This document shows, piece after piece, positions 52,401 to 61,243 of a DNA stretch of 64,000 nucleotides (its first letter is position 1; every line of letters starts with the position of its first letter). The translations under genes were made by a program, and so were the position numbers. Origin of the DNA: Mycoplasma sp. CAG:956 (GTDB taxonomy: Bacteria; Bacillota_I; Bacilli_A; RF39; UBA660). The stretch lies in assembly GCA_000433475.1 (NCBI GenBank), contig HF993109.1, forward strand, positions 142,112 through 206,111, in the 5' to 3' direction. A model generated the notes under the pieces. It did not search any database, was not told where the DNA came from, and was given only the letters and a program-made list of their open reading frames with translations.

Positions 52401-55400
52401 GAATTATTAGAAAATATTCAAAATTTAATTACTAGTGCTAAAGATGGAAATGGACTATCAGGCATCTTGAAAGGTGCTACAACTTTAGCCGAAAATTTCT
52501 TTAAAGATTTAACTGATGTAAGTTCTATTAAAGAATTAGCCGTTTCCTTCGGAGCAGCTATTTCTGGAGCAATTCAATCAGCTAGTGGCAACTTACAAAA
52601 TATATATCAACAATTAAGTAATACTTGGAGTCAAATATTTAATATTAATAGTCTAAGTGATATTAATATCAGTGGCTTATATAATTCCTTAACAAGTGCC
52701 TTTACAGTTGACTGGGAAAAATGTATCATTGGTGAGGGTAATACCGAAGCTACAGATCCAGGTGGAAACTCTTATACCGTTCAAGCCCAAAATATGTATT
52801 GTAAAGTTGTTTGTAAAGAAGACTATGCTATAAAAATGCCAGGAAACTTAGGAACTGTTTATGCTGGTCAAAATTTATCTACTAATATTGATAATATCTA
52901 TCATGCTACTATTGGTATGGCTGGTCAAAGAACTTGTGTAAGTACTAAAATAGATAATGATTCTTATGTAAATGATGCTGCGGCTGTAAAAGATAATATT
53001 TTAACAGCATATAATGAATTCCAAAAGCATTATGCCCATTATAAAGAATTAAAAAATAATTATAGTCAATTTGAAAATAAAGATAAAGAAGCTTATAACG
53101 ATAAAAAAGTTGTATCCGTTGATATATCGTTAGATGGTGTAAAAGCTGACTTTGAAAATGTTATTAAAACTACAATGAGTACTTTCTTAACTAACTTAGT
53201 CAATCCAACTAATGAAGAACAACGTGATTTACTAGATACTTTAAAACAAGAGCTTACAAATAGTTTAGCAGGGGATAATGGTATCGTTATGAAATTAATT
53301 GGTACCTTCATGCAAAAGGGAAGTATTGGAGCCGATGATATAAGTAGTGTTTTAACATCTTCTATCGGAAGTAAAGGTGAAGAATTAGCAAATGGCTTTA
53401 AAAAACGATTTGAAGATGCTTTATCGACAACTGCAACATCACTTCAAAATCAATTAGAAACAATTGCTAAAAAATATGCTACTGACGGTGCTTTATCAGT
53501 TGGTAGTACCGCTGGTAAAATGGCTTTATCAGCAGCATGCAAAATTTTAACTAGACTTCCTTATGTAAATGCTGTTGCAACACCTGTTTGTGAAGCTTAT
53601 GCTGGTGCTACAACAATTGCAAGTAATGCTATAACCTCTGTTAGTAAAGCAACTATTAACAACTTAAAAATATTTGCTATTCATGATTATTCAAATATTA
53701 GTTTAGATGGCTCATATAATAAGTTTAAATATAATACTACCAATACTGATAATATTTCTAAATTAAAAGCTTCCATAACAGAAAATAGTGAAATTGCAAA
53801 TGAAGGTAATTTAACATTTAGTAAAGATAGAAAACAATTATGGGTAATGGAATCAGGTTCTTATAATGTTTCTACCACATATTTTGGTATCTCTGTAGAT
53901 TTAACTATGTTAAAGAAAGCCTTTGATAGCTTTAGTAATTTAGGTAATGCTGATTATGGAGTAATATCAGATACCCTAGAATATATAACAAAAACCGTTT
54001 CTAAGTTAGGAGAATCTACTAGTTATTCTAGTGCTAAAGGCTCAAAAGAAGCTTTAGAAAAAATGCAAAATTCTGGTGTTTTAGACAATGTTCTTTCTAT
54101 TATCGGTAATTTAACTCAAGCCTTAGGAGACATTAGTGGAGCCTTAGGAAATGCTCAAACTGATATAACTAAATATGTTGATACAGCCCTAGATGGTATC
54201 TACTACTTACTTGGTGCCTTTAATCCATACTATTATCAAGTAGCACTTGTAAGAGAGCAAATGCTAAATGCTAAAAATCAATATGATGAATATCGTAAAC
54301 AATTAGAACAACTTGCTGGTAATATGAACCAATGTACAATGTTTGCTAATGAATATGAATTTGATCCAGACTTAGTATTTACTTATGGATATCCAAATAA
54401 TAGTCTATTAGATTATATTGTTGATAAGAAAAATAGTACAGCTGATTCTATTAGACTAAAAGCAATTAATCCTCAAGAATCTGCTGAAACTGTAACTTAT
54501 TATTGTAAAGATGATGTTCCAATTAATAACATTCAAGATATTTCAACTATAATGAGTGGTAAGTGTACAACATCTGATGGTATGTTTGGTGGTATTGTTG
54601 CCTCAGTATTCGGAAGTGATAGTCAAATGTCAACTATCTTGAAAAAATTCCAAGAAAATTCTGATGGTTTACGCAAATTGCTAAATAATGATAAAGTTAA
54701 AGAATATATAAATAGTACTGGTTATGCATCAAAACTTAATGACGTCTTATGTTCTGGTCTTGGTACATCATTCTGTGATTTACTTGATACCGATGATACT
54801 GATGGAGATTCTTTAATTACTAATGTTCCAGGTGATATTGTTTATACTTTAAAAGATACTAAATTATCTACTAGTTCTTGGAGCAATGTTAAATCAATAT
54901 TTAGTGGTGGCATTCATGAAATCGATAAAAATATTACTAATAGTTTAAAATATACAACAACTGGTGATAACAAATTTACTTATCGAAATGCTAAACGAGT
55001 AGTTAGTGTTTCCAGATATGGTAATCCAGGTGTGTCTATTTCTGGTTTAAGCTTTACAAGTTTATTATCAAATATTGCTTCTTGGATATCTAGTGAAGCT
55101 GGTGGCACTACATCAGATGCCCTAAATAAAATCAATGATACTGTTATGAGTGTAACTGGACAAGGTGCTCAAAAATTCATTTACTATCAATCAAGCTTGC
55201 CTTACTTTACGACATCTAATAAAGGTATCTATACAACCTCATCGGCACCTAGCGATGCAATTTATATCGATGCTGGTGATAAAGCTTTAACTGATGATAA
55301 AATTAAGACTACTGATGGTTCGAAAAAAGAAGCAAATGGTTTAGTATATCCAATTGCCTTATCAACAGCATCAGGAACTTATAGTTATCAAATAAAAATT

Positions 55401-56276
55401 AACAATGTTGGTCAATATTATAATAATACTTTAGGTCTTGGACGTATCATTGATAATAATGGTTATGTAAGTGGTTTACTAGCAAACCAATATGTATGTA
55501 AATACGAAGTTGAAACAGAACCACCTACACCAAATCCAACGTGTGAAGAAATCTTAGAATCATCTGATTGTAAAGATGAAAATGGTTACTTTAAAGATTT
55601 ATATAAGAATCAAAATTATGATAAAACTAACGGTATTGATTATGAAGCTAAATGGAATGCATGTATAACCAAATTACTTTCAGAAAATGATTCATGTTGT
55701 TACTTAATTGATGCCAATAATGTTCCAAATGCTAGTCAAGATCGTTATAACAGCATGTGTAATTCTAAATGTCAAGGTATCAAACTATATGGTTCTGATA
55801 GTGCTATTAAAGATTCTTCTACTTCTAATAGTGCTCTAATTAGTAAAAATGGTGTCTTACAATTCTATACAAAAGTTATTTCTAACTATGATTACTTCCC
55901 AAATGGTGAAGGATCAAAAGGATTTAACTGGAGTGGTAAAACATCTGGTTATGAAAATACTGATGAATCTGGTAATCCAGTCAGTCAAGATATCAACACC
56001 ATCATAAATAATAAAGAAGAAATAGGCGATGGCATTTATGGTGATGATGAAAAATATCTAAATTATTCTATTAATATCAGTAGTGCATGTATGGCTAAAA
56101 TTAAAGAATACAATGATCAACAAGAATTAAATGATTTAGGTTTCGGTGATTACACTGGTGGCATTGAAAATGTAAAAACTCGTGAATATCGTTCACAATT
56201 CTTAAAAGACTTAGAAGAAAGCAGTGAATATGCTGTATGTCGTGAAAAACCAATCATCAATCAATTACAAAAATAG
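49455..56276 (+). CDS. Giant secreted protein (2273 aa) of the Tad-like operon, possible thioester domain
   Basis: The protein starts with a signal peptide (KKNSKLLSVTLFLILTYFIA, about 1-28). Residues 30-350 are beta-rich and repeat-like. A region around 450-600 has VTAFCIDPGARG (Cys504) and VINNVARQLVSKYG (Gln576), which resembles the FC/YC plus Q arrangement of Gram-positive thioester adhesin domains. About 830-1800 is largely helical, and residues 2020 on are Cys-rich (CEEILESSDC, NDSCCYLID). There is no LPXTG motif and no C-terminal membrane anchor, so it is either released or held by neighbours. It is the largest gene of the operon. Function unknown, adhesion plausible. Confidence 0.8.
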   Translation: MKKNSKLLSVTLFLILTYFIAIPNTLAKKIQCTYNKTINVGGLDSAYNGSKTIDLTNIVKYCDHDFDTSTDSITSAKGDYVNATAKDNKVTLWYLNNLKNDTTETEITIKYKKPVPIGSAFGSDSHTIVAKVKLVKTTLKPEITKEVTINTKELEIKSLVEEYMKTHSTNKEFDETKYKYKSKNLVKNGNIAFLTGMPGDINKVAVDVNALAKQTNSISNNLIIKYSYAGTNYQLTVHVNYKYGFGITTINKNYNQKDFEHGSIKINLKNEVAKSQGNVSSSRVTIESIDSGNGFLVGKKDTNEIIIFAGEVKTLKVNTVSNLNFKYRIDGGVLKTGIFKANIRVDGSQSSSSKTDTGTTTPEEEACYEFSNTGIYYWGTKTNAEAKSQGMMPKITTKTKAECNATNATKKDTDEEADAAQTPDSGLASGTSSVTELGENACKSYIIRRVRGYNSSSTKIPTYNDSYFRSAIGLAGSAYQYYYVYKATYNCSGYDKNTNVTAFCIDPGARGAENTGTKYNVGKTIDKDKALGKGLYHLYTYWYLDHRSEISSTYSGTSPNGAEDLVDYVINNVARQLVSKYGAASGITFTNPLKNGYGNKSQLTYEYNAYKTKTVGIDALSSLKSKEILTKVWQDTDDYASGRKKDESNQTDVKFGINLDSSSTKNSKKGFDAEFTVTIQTQDKDILKAITENYKITATVVENGTEKDITDGITSSIDESGWQTSSDGTTMTAKFKASAEDIYSYVSESAIDNVKINFNIHYSDKRSINNIMYLTPTGGKYQKFISFLNGTIDTKRSVSIEMGKQEVNNCRPTFAMPCVDKETVVYLIEGTQSGTLYNTVMNGIKSAGDVKNIISNAYNMVKSLLDNGLSGLGDSELKLISSFIYNIADKVNITGNIKNELSFLQTLGNNGNNTAKQLYQLLTNTQFTSDSKQNYTQLQSLFVSSILNALTGGYDKLVSEWQEILATAEKQVSNSKLSKSTYELLENIQNLITSAKDGNGLSGILKGATTLAENFFKDLTDVSSIKELAVSFGAAISGAIQSASGNLQNIYQQLSNTWSQIFNINSLSDINISGLYNSLTSAFTVDWEKCIIGEGNTEATDPGGNSYTVQAQNMYCKVVCKEDYAIKMPGNLGTVYAGQNLSTNIDNIYHATIGMAGQRTCVSTKIDNDSYVNDAAAVKDNILTAYNEFQKHYAHYKELKNNYSQFENKDKEAYNDKKVVSVDISLDGVKADFENVIKTTMSTFLTNLVNPTNEEQRDLLDTLKQELTNSLAGDNGIVMKLIGTFMQKGSIGADDISSVLTSSIGSKGEELANGFKKRFEDALSTTATSLQNQLETIAKKYATDGALSVGSTAGKMALSAACKILTRLPYVNAVATPVCEAYAGATTIASNAITSVSKATINNLKIFAIHDYSNISLDGSYNKFKYNTTNTDNISKLKASITENSEIANEGNLTFSKDRKQLWVMESGSYNVSTTYFGISVDLTMLKKAFDSFSNLGNADYGVISDTLEYITKTVSKLGESTSYSSAKGSKEALEKMQNSGVLDNVLSIIGNLTQALGDISGALGNAQTDITKYVDTALDGIYYLLGAFNPYYYQVALVREQMLNAKNQYDEYRKQLEQLAGNMNQCTMFANEYEFDPDLVFTYGYPNNSLLDYIVDKKNSTADSIRLKAINPQESAETVTYYCKDDVPINNIQDISTIMSGKCTTSDGMFGGIVASVFGSDSQMSTILKKFQENSDGLRKLLNNDKVKEYINSTGYASKLNDVLCSGLGTSFCDLLDTDDTDGDSLITNVPGDIVYTLKDTKLSTSSWSNVKSIFSGGIHEIDKNITNSLKYTTTGDNKFTYRNAKRVVSVSRYGNPGVSISGLSFTSLLSNIASWISSEAGGTTSDALNKINDTVMSVTGQGAQKFIYYQSSLPYFTTSNKGIYTTSSAPSDAIYIDAGDKALTDDKIKTTDGSKKEANGLVYPIALSTASGTYSYQIKINNVGQYYNNTLGLGRIIDNNGYVSGLLANQYVCKYEVETEPPTPNPTCEEILESSDCKDENGYFKDLYKNQNYDKTNGIDYEAKWNACITKLLSENDSCCYLIDANNVPNASQDRYNSMCNSKCQGIKLYGSDSAIKDSSTSNSALISKNGVLQFYTKVISNYDYFPNGEGSKGFNWSGKTSGYENTDESGNPVSQDINTIINNKEEIGDGIYGDDEKYLNYSINISSACMAKIKEYNDQQELNDLGFGDYTGGIENVKTREYRSQFLKDLEESSEYAVCREKPIINQLQK

Positions 56277-56294
56277 AAAGTAGGTAGGTAAAAT

Positions 56295-57098
56295 ATGAAA
56301 GAATCTTATTGGGGCTACTGGTTAGTAATGCTAGGTATCTTAGTAATAGGTGTTATGCTTCTAATTAGTAGCACAACTACCGGTACAACTCAAGATTACT
56401 ACGAGTTAAAGGAGACAGCATCAGCATCTGTAATTGATGCTGTCGACTACTCATATTATCGTTTATATGGTGACTTAAAAATATCGAAAGAAAAATTTAT
56501 TGAAAACTTTATAAGACGTTTTTCAGAATCAGCAACAATGACTAAAGAATACAATATTTCCTTCTATGATATTAGTGAAGTACCACCTAAGGTAAGTGTT
56601 AAAATATCTAGTGTAAGTAATACTGTAAATGTTGCTAATACAACAAATTCCTTTGATTTAGTAAATAAAGTAGATATGATTTTAGTAGGTGGCTCTGAAA
56701 ATAAAAATTCTGCAAGTGATACTGATACCAGTGTTAAAAGTTGTCTAGAATACCAAGCAACACCTGAATTTGCTAAAGTCATGCAAAGTATTTTAAATGA
56801 TAAAGATACTAGTTATGTAGGAGAGGCCTTAACTAATCGTATTATTAATGCTAACTTACAAAACCTAACAAAATGGGCTAGTAAGAAAGGTGATTTAAGT
56901 AATGCAGGCACTGAATATTTTAGTGAATTTATAAAAGCTATTCTTCTTGATTTTAGTACTTCTTTTGGTAGATCAACAGAAGATGATTTTATTGAAGCAG
57001 ACCCAACTAGACCTAGTGAAGAATTAACAAGTGAAAATAGAACCTCTGGTATCTTAGGACTTGCTCGTCAAAAGGGTTGGTTAACTAAAGTTGGTTAA
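56295..57098 (+). CDS. Single-pass membrane protein, TadE-like position (DUF5411-like)
   Basis: The 267-aa protein begins MKESYWGYWLVMLGILVIGV, a short N-terminal lead with one transmembrane helix (about 8-28), and the rest is outside. This layout is that of TadE/TadF-type minor pilin-like proteins in Tad clusters. The sequence TQDYY.LKE.A.A.VIDAVDYSYYR and FIENFIRRFSES recalls the DUF5411 family of Bacillota, but I name that family from memory only. It stands between the giant surface protein and the CpaB pair with 18- and 30-nt gaps. GTAGGTAGG precedes ATG. Confidence 0.62.
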   Translation: MKESYWGYWLVMLGILVIGVMLLISSTTTGTTQDYYELKETASASVIDAVDYSYYRLYGDLKISKEKFIENFIRRFSESATMTKEYNISFYDISEVPPKVSVKISSVSNTVNVANTTNSFDLVNKVDMILVGGSENKNSASDTDTSVKSCLEYQATPEFAKVMQSILNDKDTSYVGEALTNRIINANLQNLTKWASKKGDLSNAGTEYFSEFIKAILLDFSTSFGRSTEDDFIEADPTRPSEELTSENRTSGILGLARQKGWLTKVG

Positions 57099-57128
57099 AA
57101 ATACTTTTAAAAGTTAAGGAGAATAAAA

Positions 57129-57959
57129 ATGGATAAAATAAAAGAAGAAATAAAAAAAGTCTTATCAAATAAAAATACATTAACAATTATTATCGTAATT
57201 ATAGGTATTATATGTCTTTATGCTATATATAACTACCGTGTAACGCAGGCTGTAACTACAATACGTGTTCCTTATGCAAAAAAAGAATTAACTAGTCGTA
57301 CTCAAATTACAGCCGATTCTATCGGTTATACTGAATTACCTAAAAGAATAGCTAAAAATCTAGGAATAGTTACATCAACTGCTAATATAACTAGTAATTA
57401 TGTTAAGTATGGTGAAACTATTCCTGCCAATAGCTTTTTCTATAAAGATTATATCGTTTCATTTGAAGAAGCTACTACCAATGAGTTTTCAGATATTCCT
57501 GATGGTTATACCGCCTACAACTTAACAGTTGATATCAATTCAACTTATGGCAACTCTATTTATACTGGCAATTATGTTGACTTATTTGTTAAAGCTAACT
57601 CCAATGCTAATAGAGTAATCTTTGGTCGTTTAATTCAAGGTATTAAAGTTCTAGCTGTCTTAGATTCTAGTGGTAATGATGTATTTGAATCATCAACTGA
57701 GGAAAGAACGCCAGCCCAAATGTGGTTTGCACTTCCTGATGAATTATATACATTACTTAAGAAAACTGAATATATTGGTGGTATAACTGTTATGCCAATT
57801 CCAAGAAATGCTAGTTATTCAGCAACTGATCGTGATGCAACCATTGATTCACAATATATTCAAAATTATATCTTGTCAAAATCAATTACTATTAGTCAAA
57901 ACTTTAATAGTAATACTGATAATCAAAATACACAAGATAATGCTAATTTAGGAGAGTAG
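57129..57959 (+). CDS. CpaB/RcpC-like SAF-domain protein, copy 1
   Basis: The 276-aa protein has one N-terminal transmembrane helix (about 15-35). It then has a SAF-type fold (VPYAKKELTSRTQITADSIG, VKYGETIPANSFFYKDYIV), followed by a second beta region (TVDINSTYGNSIYTGNYVDLFV, RLIQGIKVLAVLDSSGN). CpaB of Tad systems couples membrane and outer parts of the pilus machine, and in monoderms it lacks the secretin partner. It is followed by a second similar gene after 11 nt. The C-terminal tail is Asn/Asp-rich. AAGGAG precedes ATG. Confidence 0.78.
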   Translation: MDKIKEEIKKVLSNKNTLTIIIVIIGIICLYAIYNYRVTQAVTTIRVPYAKKELTSRTQITADSIGYTELPKRIAKNLGIVTSTANITSNYVKYGETIPANSFFYKDYIVSFEEATTNEFSDIPDGYTAYNLTVDINSTYGNSIYTGNYVDLFVKANSNANRVIFGRLIQGIKVLAVLDSSGNDVFESSTEERTPAQMWFALPDELYTLLKKTEYIGGITVMPIPRNASYSATDRDATIDSQYIQNYILSKSITISQNFNSNTDNQNTQDNANLGE

Positions 57960-57970
57960 AAAGGATATTT

Positions 57971-58744
57971 ATGAAGAATGCACTTGCCCCTTTAAAAAGG
58001 TTTATACAAAATAAAAATACGGTAACAATTATTTGTATCGTTGTTGGTATTTTAACATTAGTTATAGGTTATAATTACCGTGTTAATAAAGCTATTGATT
58101 TAGTAACTATTCCTTATGCTCTAAAAGAAATACCAAGAAAAACACAAATTACTAAGGATATGATTGGACATGTTAAAGTGCCTCGTTCCTTAGTTACTAA
58201 TGCTAAAAATATTATTCAAACAGATAAAGATTTAATTAACTATTATTCTAGTTATTCAACTGATATTCCAGCTAAAAGCTTATTTTATAAAGAAGCTGTG
58301 TTAAAAGAAGAACAAATGCCTGATTATGCTTTTATGAACATGAAAGATGGTAATACTGTTTATTCATTAAAAGTAAATAATAAATCAACATATTCTAATA
58401 GATTCCGTCCAGGCGATTATATCGATCTTTATATGGAAGCTAAAGATAATAATAAAGTAATGATGGCAATATTAGTTAAATCAATTAAAATCAAAGCTAT
58501 AAAAGATTCCTCAGGTAATTCCATTTTAGAAAATACCTTATCTGGTGGAACTCCAGCTGCCTTATTATTCGAAGTAGAAGATAGCTTATTTGATCTTTTA
58601 AAGAAGAGTGAATATGTTTCTAATGTTGAAATTATTCCAGTTCCAAGAAACTCAAATTATACGAAAGAAGAAGGTTCAACAACAGTTTCAACAGAAGAAA
58701 TTACAAGTTATATTTATAATAAAACGGAGACTATAACAAATTAG
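57971..58744 (+). CDS. CpaB/RcpC-like SAF-domain protein, copy 2
   Basis: The 257-aa protein aligns along its whole length with the preceding gene. Shared elements are a membrane helix ending in YNYRVN.A, VTIPYALKEIPRKTQITKDMIG, SYSTDIPAKSLFYKEAV, SLKVNNKSTYSNRFRPGDYIDLYMEA, SIKIKAIKDSSGNSI and the ending VSNVEIIPVPRNSNY. The pair arose by tandem duplication and may form a heteromer. It shows more basic residues than copy 1 and lacks the Asn/Asp tail. Confidence 0.78.
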   Translation: MKNALAPLKRFIQNKNTVTIICIVVGILTLVIGYNYRVNKAIDLVTIPYALKEIPRKTQITKDMIGHVKVPRSLVTNAKNIIQTDKDLINYYSSYSTDIPAKSLFYKEAVLKEEQMPDYAFMNMKDGNTVYSLKVNNKSTYSNRFRPGDYIDLYMEAKDNNKVMMAILVKSIKIKAIKDSSGNSILENTLSGGTPAALLFEVEDSLFDLLKKSEYVSNVEIIPVPRNSNYTKEEGSTTVSTEEITSYIYNKTETITN

Positions 58745-58761
58745 AAAGAATGTGGTAAATA

Positions 58762-60327
58762 ATGAATGAAGCAATATTTGAACAAATGGACTTTGGTCCT
58801 TTGGCAGAATTTTTAGCCGATGATGATATTACCGATATTTCTTATTCTAATAATGGTCAAGTTTGGTTAAAAACATTATCAAAGGGTGTTTATCAAGTAG
58901 AACGTCCTGATATTAATAATACTTTTATGGAAAAATTAGCCTTCCAGTGTTCTAATGTTATGGGTAAGACTTTTAATATGGCTCATCCCTTATTAGATGC
59001 TGAGTCGGCTGAACTCCGTATGAATTTTATTCATGAGTCAATTGCAACGAATGGCATTGCTTGTCTTATTCGTAAAACTCCTGCTAAAATTCGTTTAAAT
59101 AAAGAAAAGTTATTAAATGAAGAATATATTACGGAGACTTTACATGATTTTTTAATGAATTGTGTTGCTGGCCACTGTAATATTATTGTTGCAGGAGAAA
59201 CTGGTTCTGGTAAAACAGAGCTCTTAAAATATTTAGCTAGTCATATTAAAGAAAATGAAAAGATTATTACGATAGAAGATACCTTAGAACTGCATTTAGA
59301 CCGCATTTTCCCACATCGTGATATCGTCGCAATGAAAACAAATAATATTTGTAGTTATACTGATGTTTTAGTAGCCTGCATGCGTCAGAACCCTATTTGG
59401 ATTTTATTATCCGAGGTTCGTTCCGGTGAGGCGGTTATGTCAGTTCGTAATGCCATATCATCAGGTCATAATATTTTATCAACTATCCATGCTGATAAAG
59501 CATCATCTATACCTCTTCGTATGTATTCACTAATGGAATCTAGTCAAGATGTTGAACAATTTTTAAATACAATCCATAGATATGTACAAATTGGTGTTTA
59601 TGTTAAAGGATATTTTAGTAAGAAATTTAACCGTTTTCAAAGAGAAATTATTGAAGTGTGTGAATTCTATGTAGATGAAAATAATAAACCATGTACTAAT
59701 GAAATTTATAAAAAAGCTTTGGATGGTCATTATAGTTTGAAAAATCCTACCCAACATTTACTAGATTACTTAAGTATTCAAAATGTTTTCTTAGATAAAG
59801 ATACTTTCCATATTGGAAATAATAAAGAGTATGATGGTGATATTGAGGCTGACTTAAAGAAGTACCATGAAGAAGAGGCAGCTGCTGGTAATGTCAATGT
59901 ACCACCAAGCAGTACGAATAATTCAAACAGTCAAACAACAAGTACACAAACTGGTAATGTTACTAATCAAAATTCAAACACAGCTAGTCCAGTAACTAGT
60001 AATCAAAACGCAGGGGTATCAGAAGCTACTTTAAATAATGCTACTAATCAAGTAAAGCAAGACCAAGTTGCAAGACAACCAAATAATTTAAATGGAGTAG
60101 GGGTAGCAAATAACACTAATTTAAACAATAATCTAAAAGAGATGCAACCAAACCCAACAAACTTAAATAATAATCCTACAAATTTTGGTAATAGCATTTC
60201 TAATCAAACGGTGGCATCAAACCCTGCTAGTCAAATAAGCAATCCTAACACAAGCTTTAATGGTAGTAGTTTATCAAAAAACGGAACCACAAGTTCAAAT
60301 CCAAGTAGTGAAGAAGAAGTTTTATAG
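58762..60327 (+). CDS. tadA: TadA/CpaF-type secretion ATPase with Asn-rich tail
   Basis: The 521-aa hexameric AAA-type motor of Tad/T2S/T4P systems has Walker A GETGSGKTE (Gly145 to Glu153), TIEDTLELHLDRIFPHRD (Asp box and Tyr/His box region) and Walker B ILLSEVRSGEAV (Glu-Val-Arg form as in TadA). It also has the His box ISSGHNILSTIHADKASS. The N-terminal part is shorter than in CpaF but retains the domain seen in TadA. Residues about 373-521 are an Asn/Ser/Thr-rich low-complexity tail not usual for the family. It powers assembly with TadB and TadC encoded next. AAAGAA is the only ribosome site visible. Confidence 0.92.
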   Translation: MNEAIFEQMDFGPLAEFLADDDITDISYSNNGQVWLKTLSKGVYQVERPDINNTFMEKLAFQCSNVMGKTFNMAHPLLDAESAELRMNFIHESIATNGIACLIRKTPAKIRLNKEKLLNEEYITETLHDFLMNCVAGHCNIIVAGETGSGKTELLKYLASHIKENEKIITIEDTLELHLDRIFPHRDIVAMKTNNICSYTDVLVACMRQNPIWILLSEVRSGEAVMSVRNAISSGHNILSTIHADKASSIPLRMYSLMESSQDVEQFLNTIHRYVQIGVYVKGYFSKKFNRFQREIIEVCEFYVDENNKPCTNEIYKKALDGHYSLKNPTQHLLDYLSIQNVFLDKDTFHIGNNKEYDGDIEADLKKYHEEEAAAGNVNVPPSSTNNSNSQTTSTQTGNVTNQNSNTASPVTSNQNAGVSEATLNNATNQVKQDQVARQPNNLNGVGVANNTNLNNNLKEMQPNPTNLNNNPTNFGNSISNQTVASNPASQISNPNTSFNGSSLSKNGTTSSNPSSEEEVL

Positions 60328-60338
60328 GAGGAATAAAA

Positions 60339-61241
60339 ATGGAGTTAATAATTTTAATAGCTTTAGCACTTTTTGCTTTTTCATATAGAAAAAGTGCTGA
60401 TGCTTCGGCTAGTGGAGCCTTCAAATTTATTCAAAATGGAGTTGCTAACCTTTATGATAAATATGCTCCTTATACTTATAAGCAAGTCCGTGAGAAAACT
60501 AAAGAATTAGGAGAGGAGTATACCCCTAAACAATACATAGGACAAGTTATTTTATTTGGTGTAGTTGCTGGTGGTATTGCTTATCTTTACTTCTATAACT
60601 TATTTATAACTATAATATATGCTTTAATTGCTATTGCTTTTATTCCTTATCTTTCCTACTTACGTACCCAAAGAATTTATTCAGAATACATCTTCGAACA
60701 AATTCAAACTTATACTACTAACGTTATCATGGAATTTAATACGACTCAGAGTTTTGTTAAATCCCTAGAGGGTGTAGTAGAATCAGGTATTTTAGAAAAA
60801 CCAGTGGTTGATGATGTAAAAACCATGATTGATATGGCTTATGCTAATGGTACTATCGACCAGTCAATTGCTTATTTTAATGAAAAATATCCATATTATA
60901 TGGTTAAAAATATGCACCAACTTTTCTATCAGATTACTAAAGAAGGTTCAAGAGATGCAGGGGAATCTCTAGAAAATATGTCCTTAGATATTGATGCTTT
61001 AGTAGAAAGTGTATACCGTGATAGAATGGATAGAGCAAACTTCCATAAAAAGTTCTTAACTTTCGGTATGGCTCTATTCTTACTAGCAGCCGTTATGCAA
61101 TTTCTTTTAGGAAAAGACTCATATATTAAACTACTTGATATGTGGTATGTACAATTAATCTTACATTTAATAATTATTATTAACTGTTACTTCTTACTTA
61201 CAGGTGAGAAATATTATAATGAAGATGTGGGGGTAGAGTAA
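60339..61241 (+). CDS. tadB: TadB-like inner membrane platform protein
   Basis: The 300-aa T2SSF-type protein has membrane helices near 2-18, at 83-115 (double), 235-255 and 265-290. Between them is a cytoplasmic helical domain with FNTTQSFVKSLEGVVESG, MIDMAYANGTIDQSIAYF and DRMDRANFHKKFLTFGMALF. The GSP F helical bundle docks the TadA ATPase. AGGAGG precedes the ATG, 11 nt after tadA and 2 nt before tadC. Confidence 0.85.
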   Translation: MELIILIALALFAFSYRKSADASASGAFKFIQNGVANLYDKYAPYTYKQVREKTKELGEEYTPKQYIGQVILFGVVAGGIAYLYFYNLFITIIYALIAIAFIPYLSYLRTQRIYSEYIFEQIQTYTTNVIMEFNTTQSFVKSLEGVVESGILEKPVVDDVKTMIDMAYANGTIDQSIAYFNEKYPYYMVKNMHQLFYQITKEGSRDAGESLENMSLDIDALVESVYRDRMDRANFHKKFLTFGMALFLLAAVMQFLLGKDSYIKLLDMWYVQLILHLIIIINCYFLLTGEKYYNEDVGVE

Positions 61242-61243
61242 TT

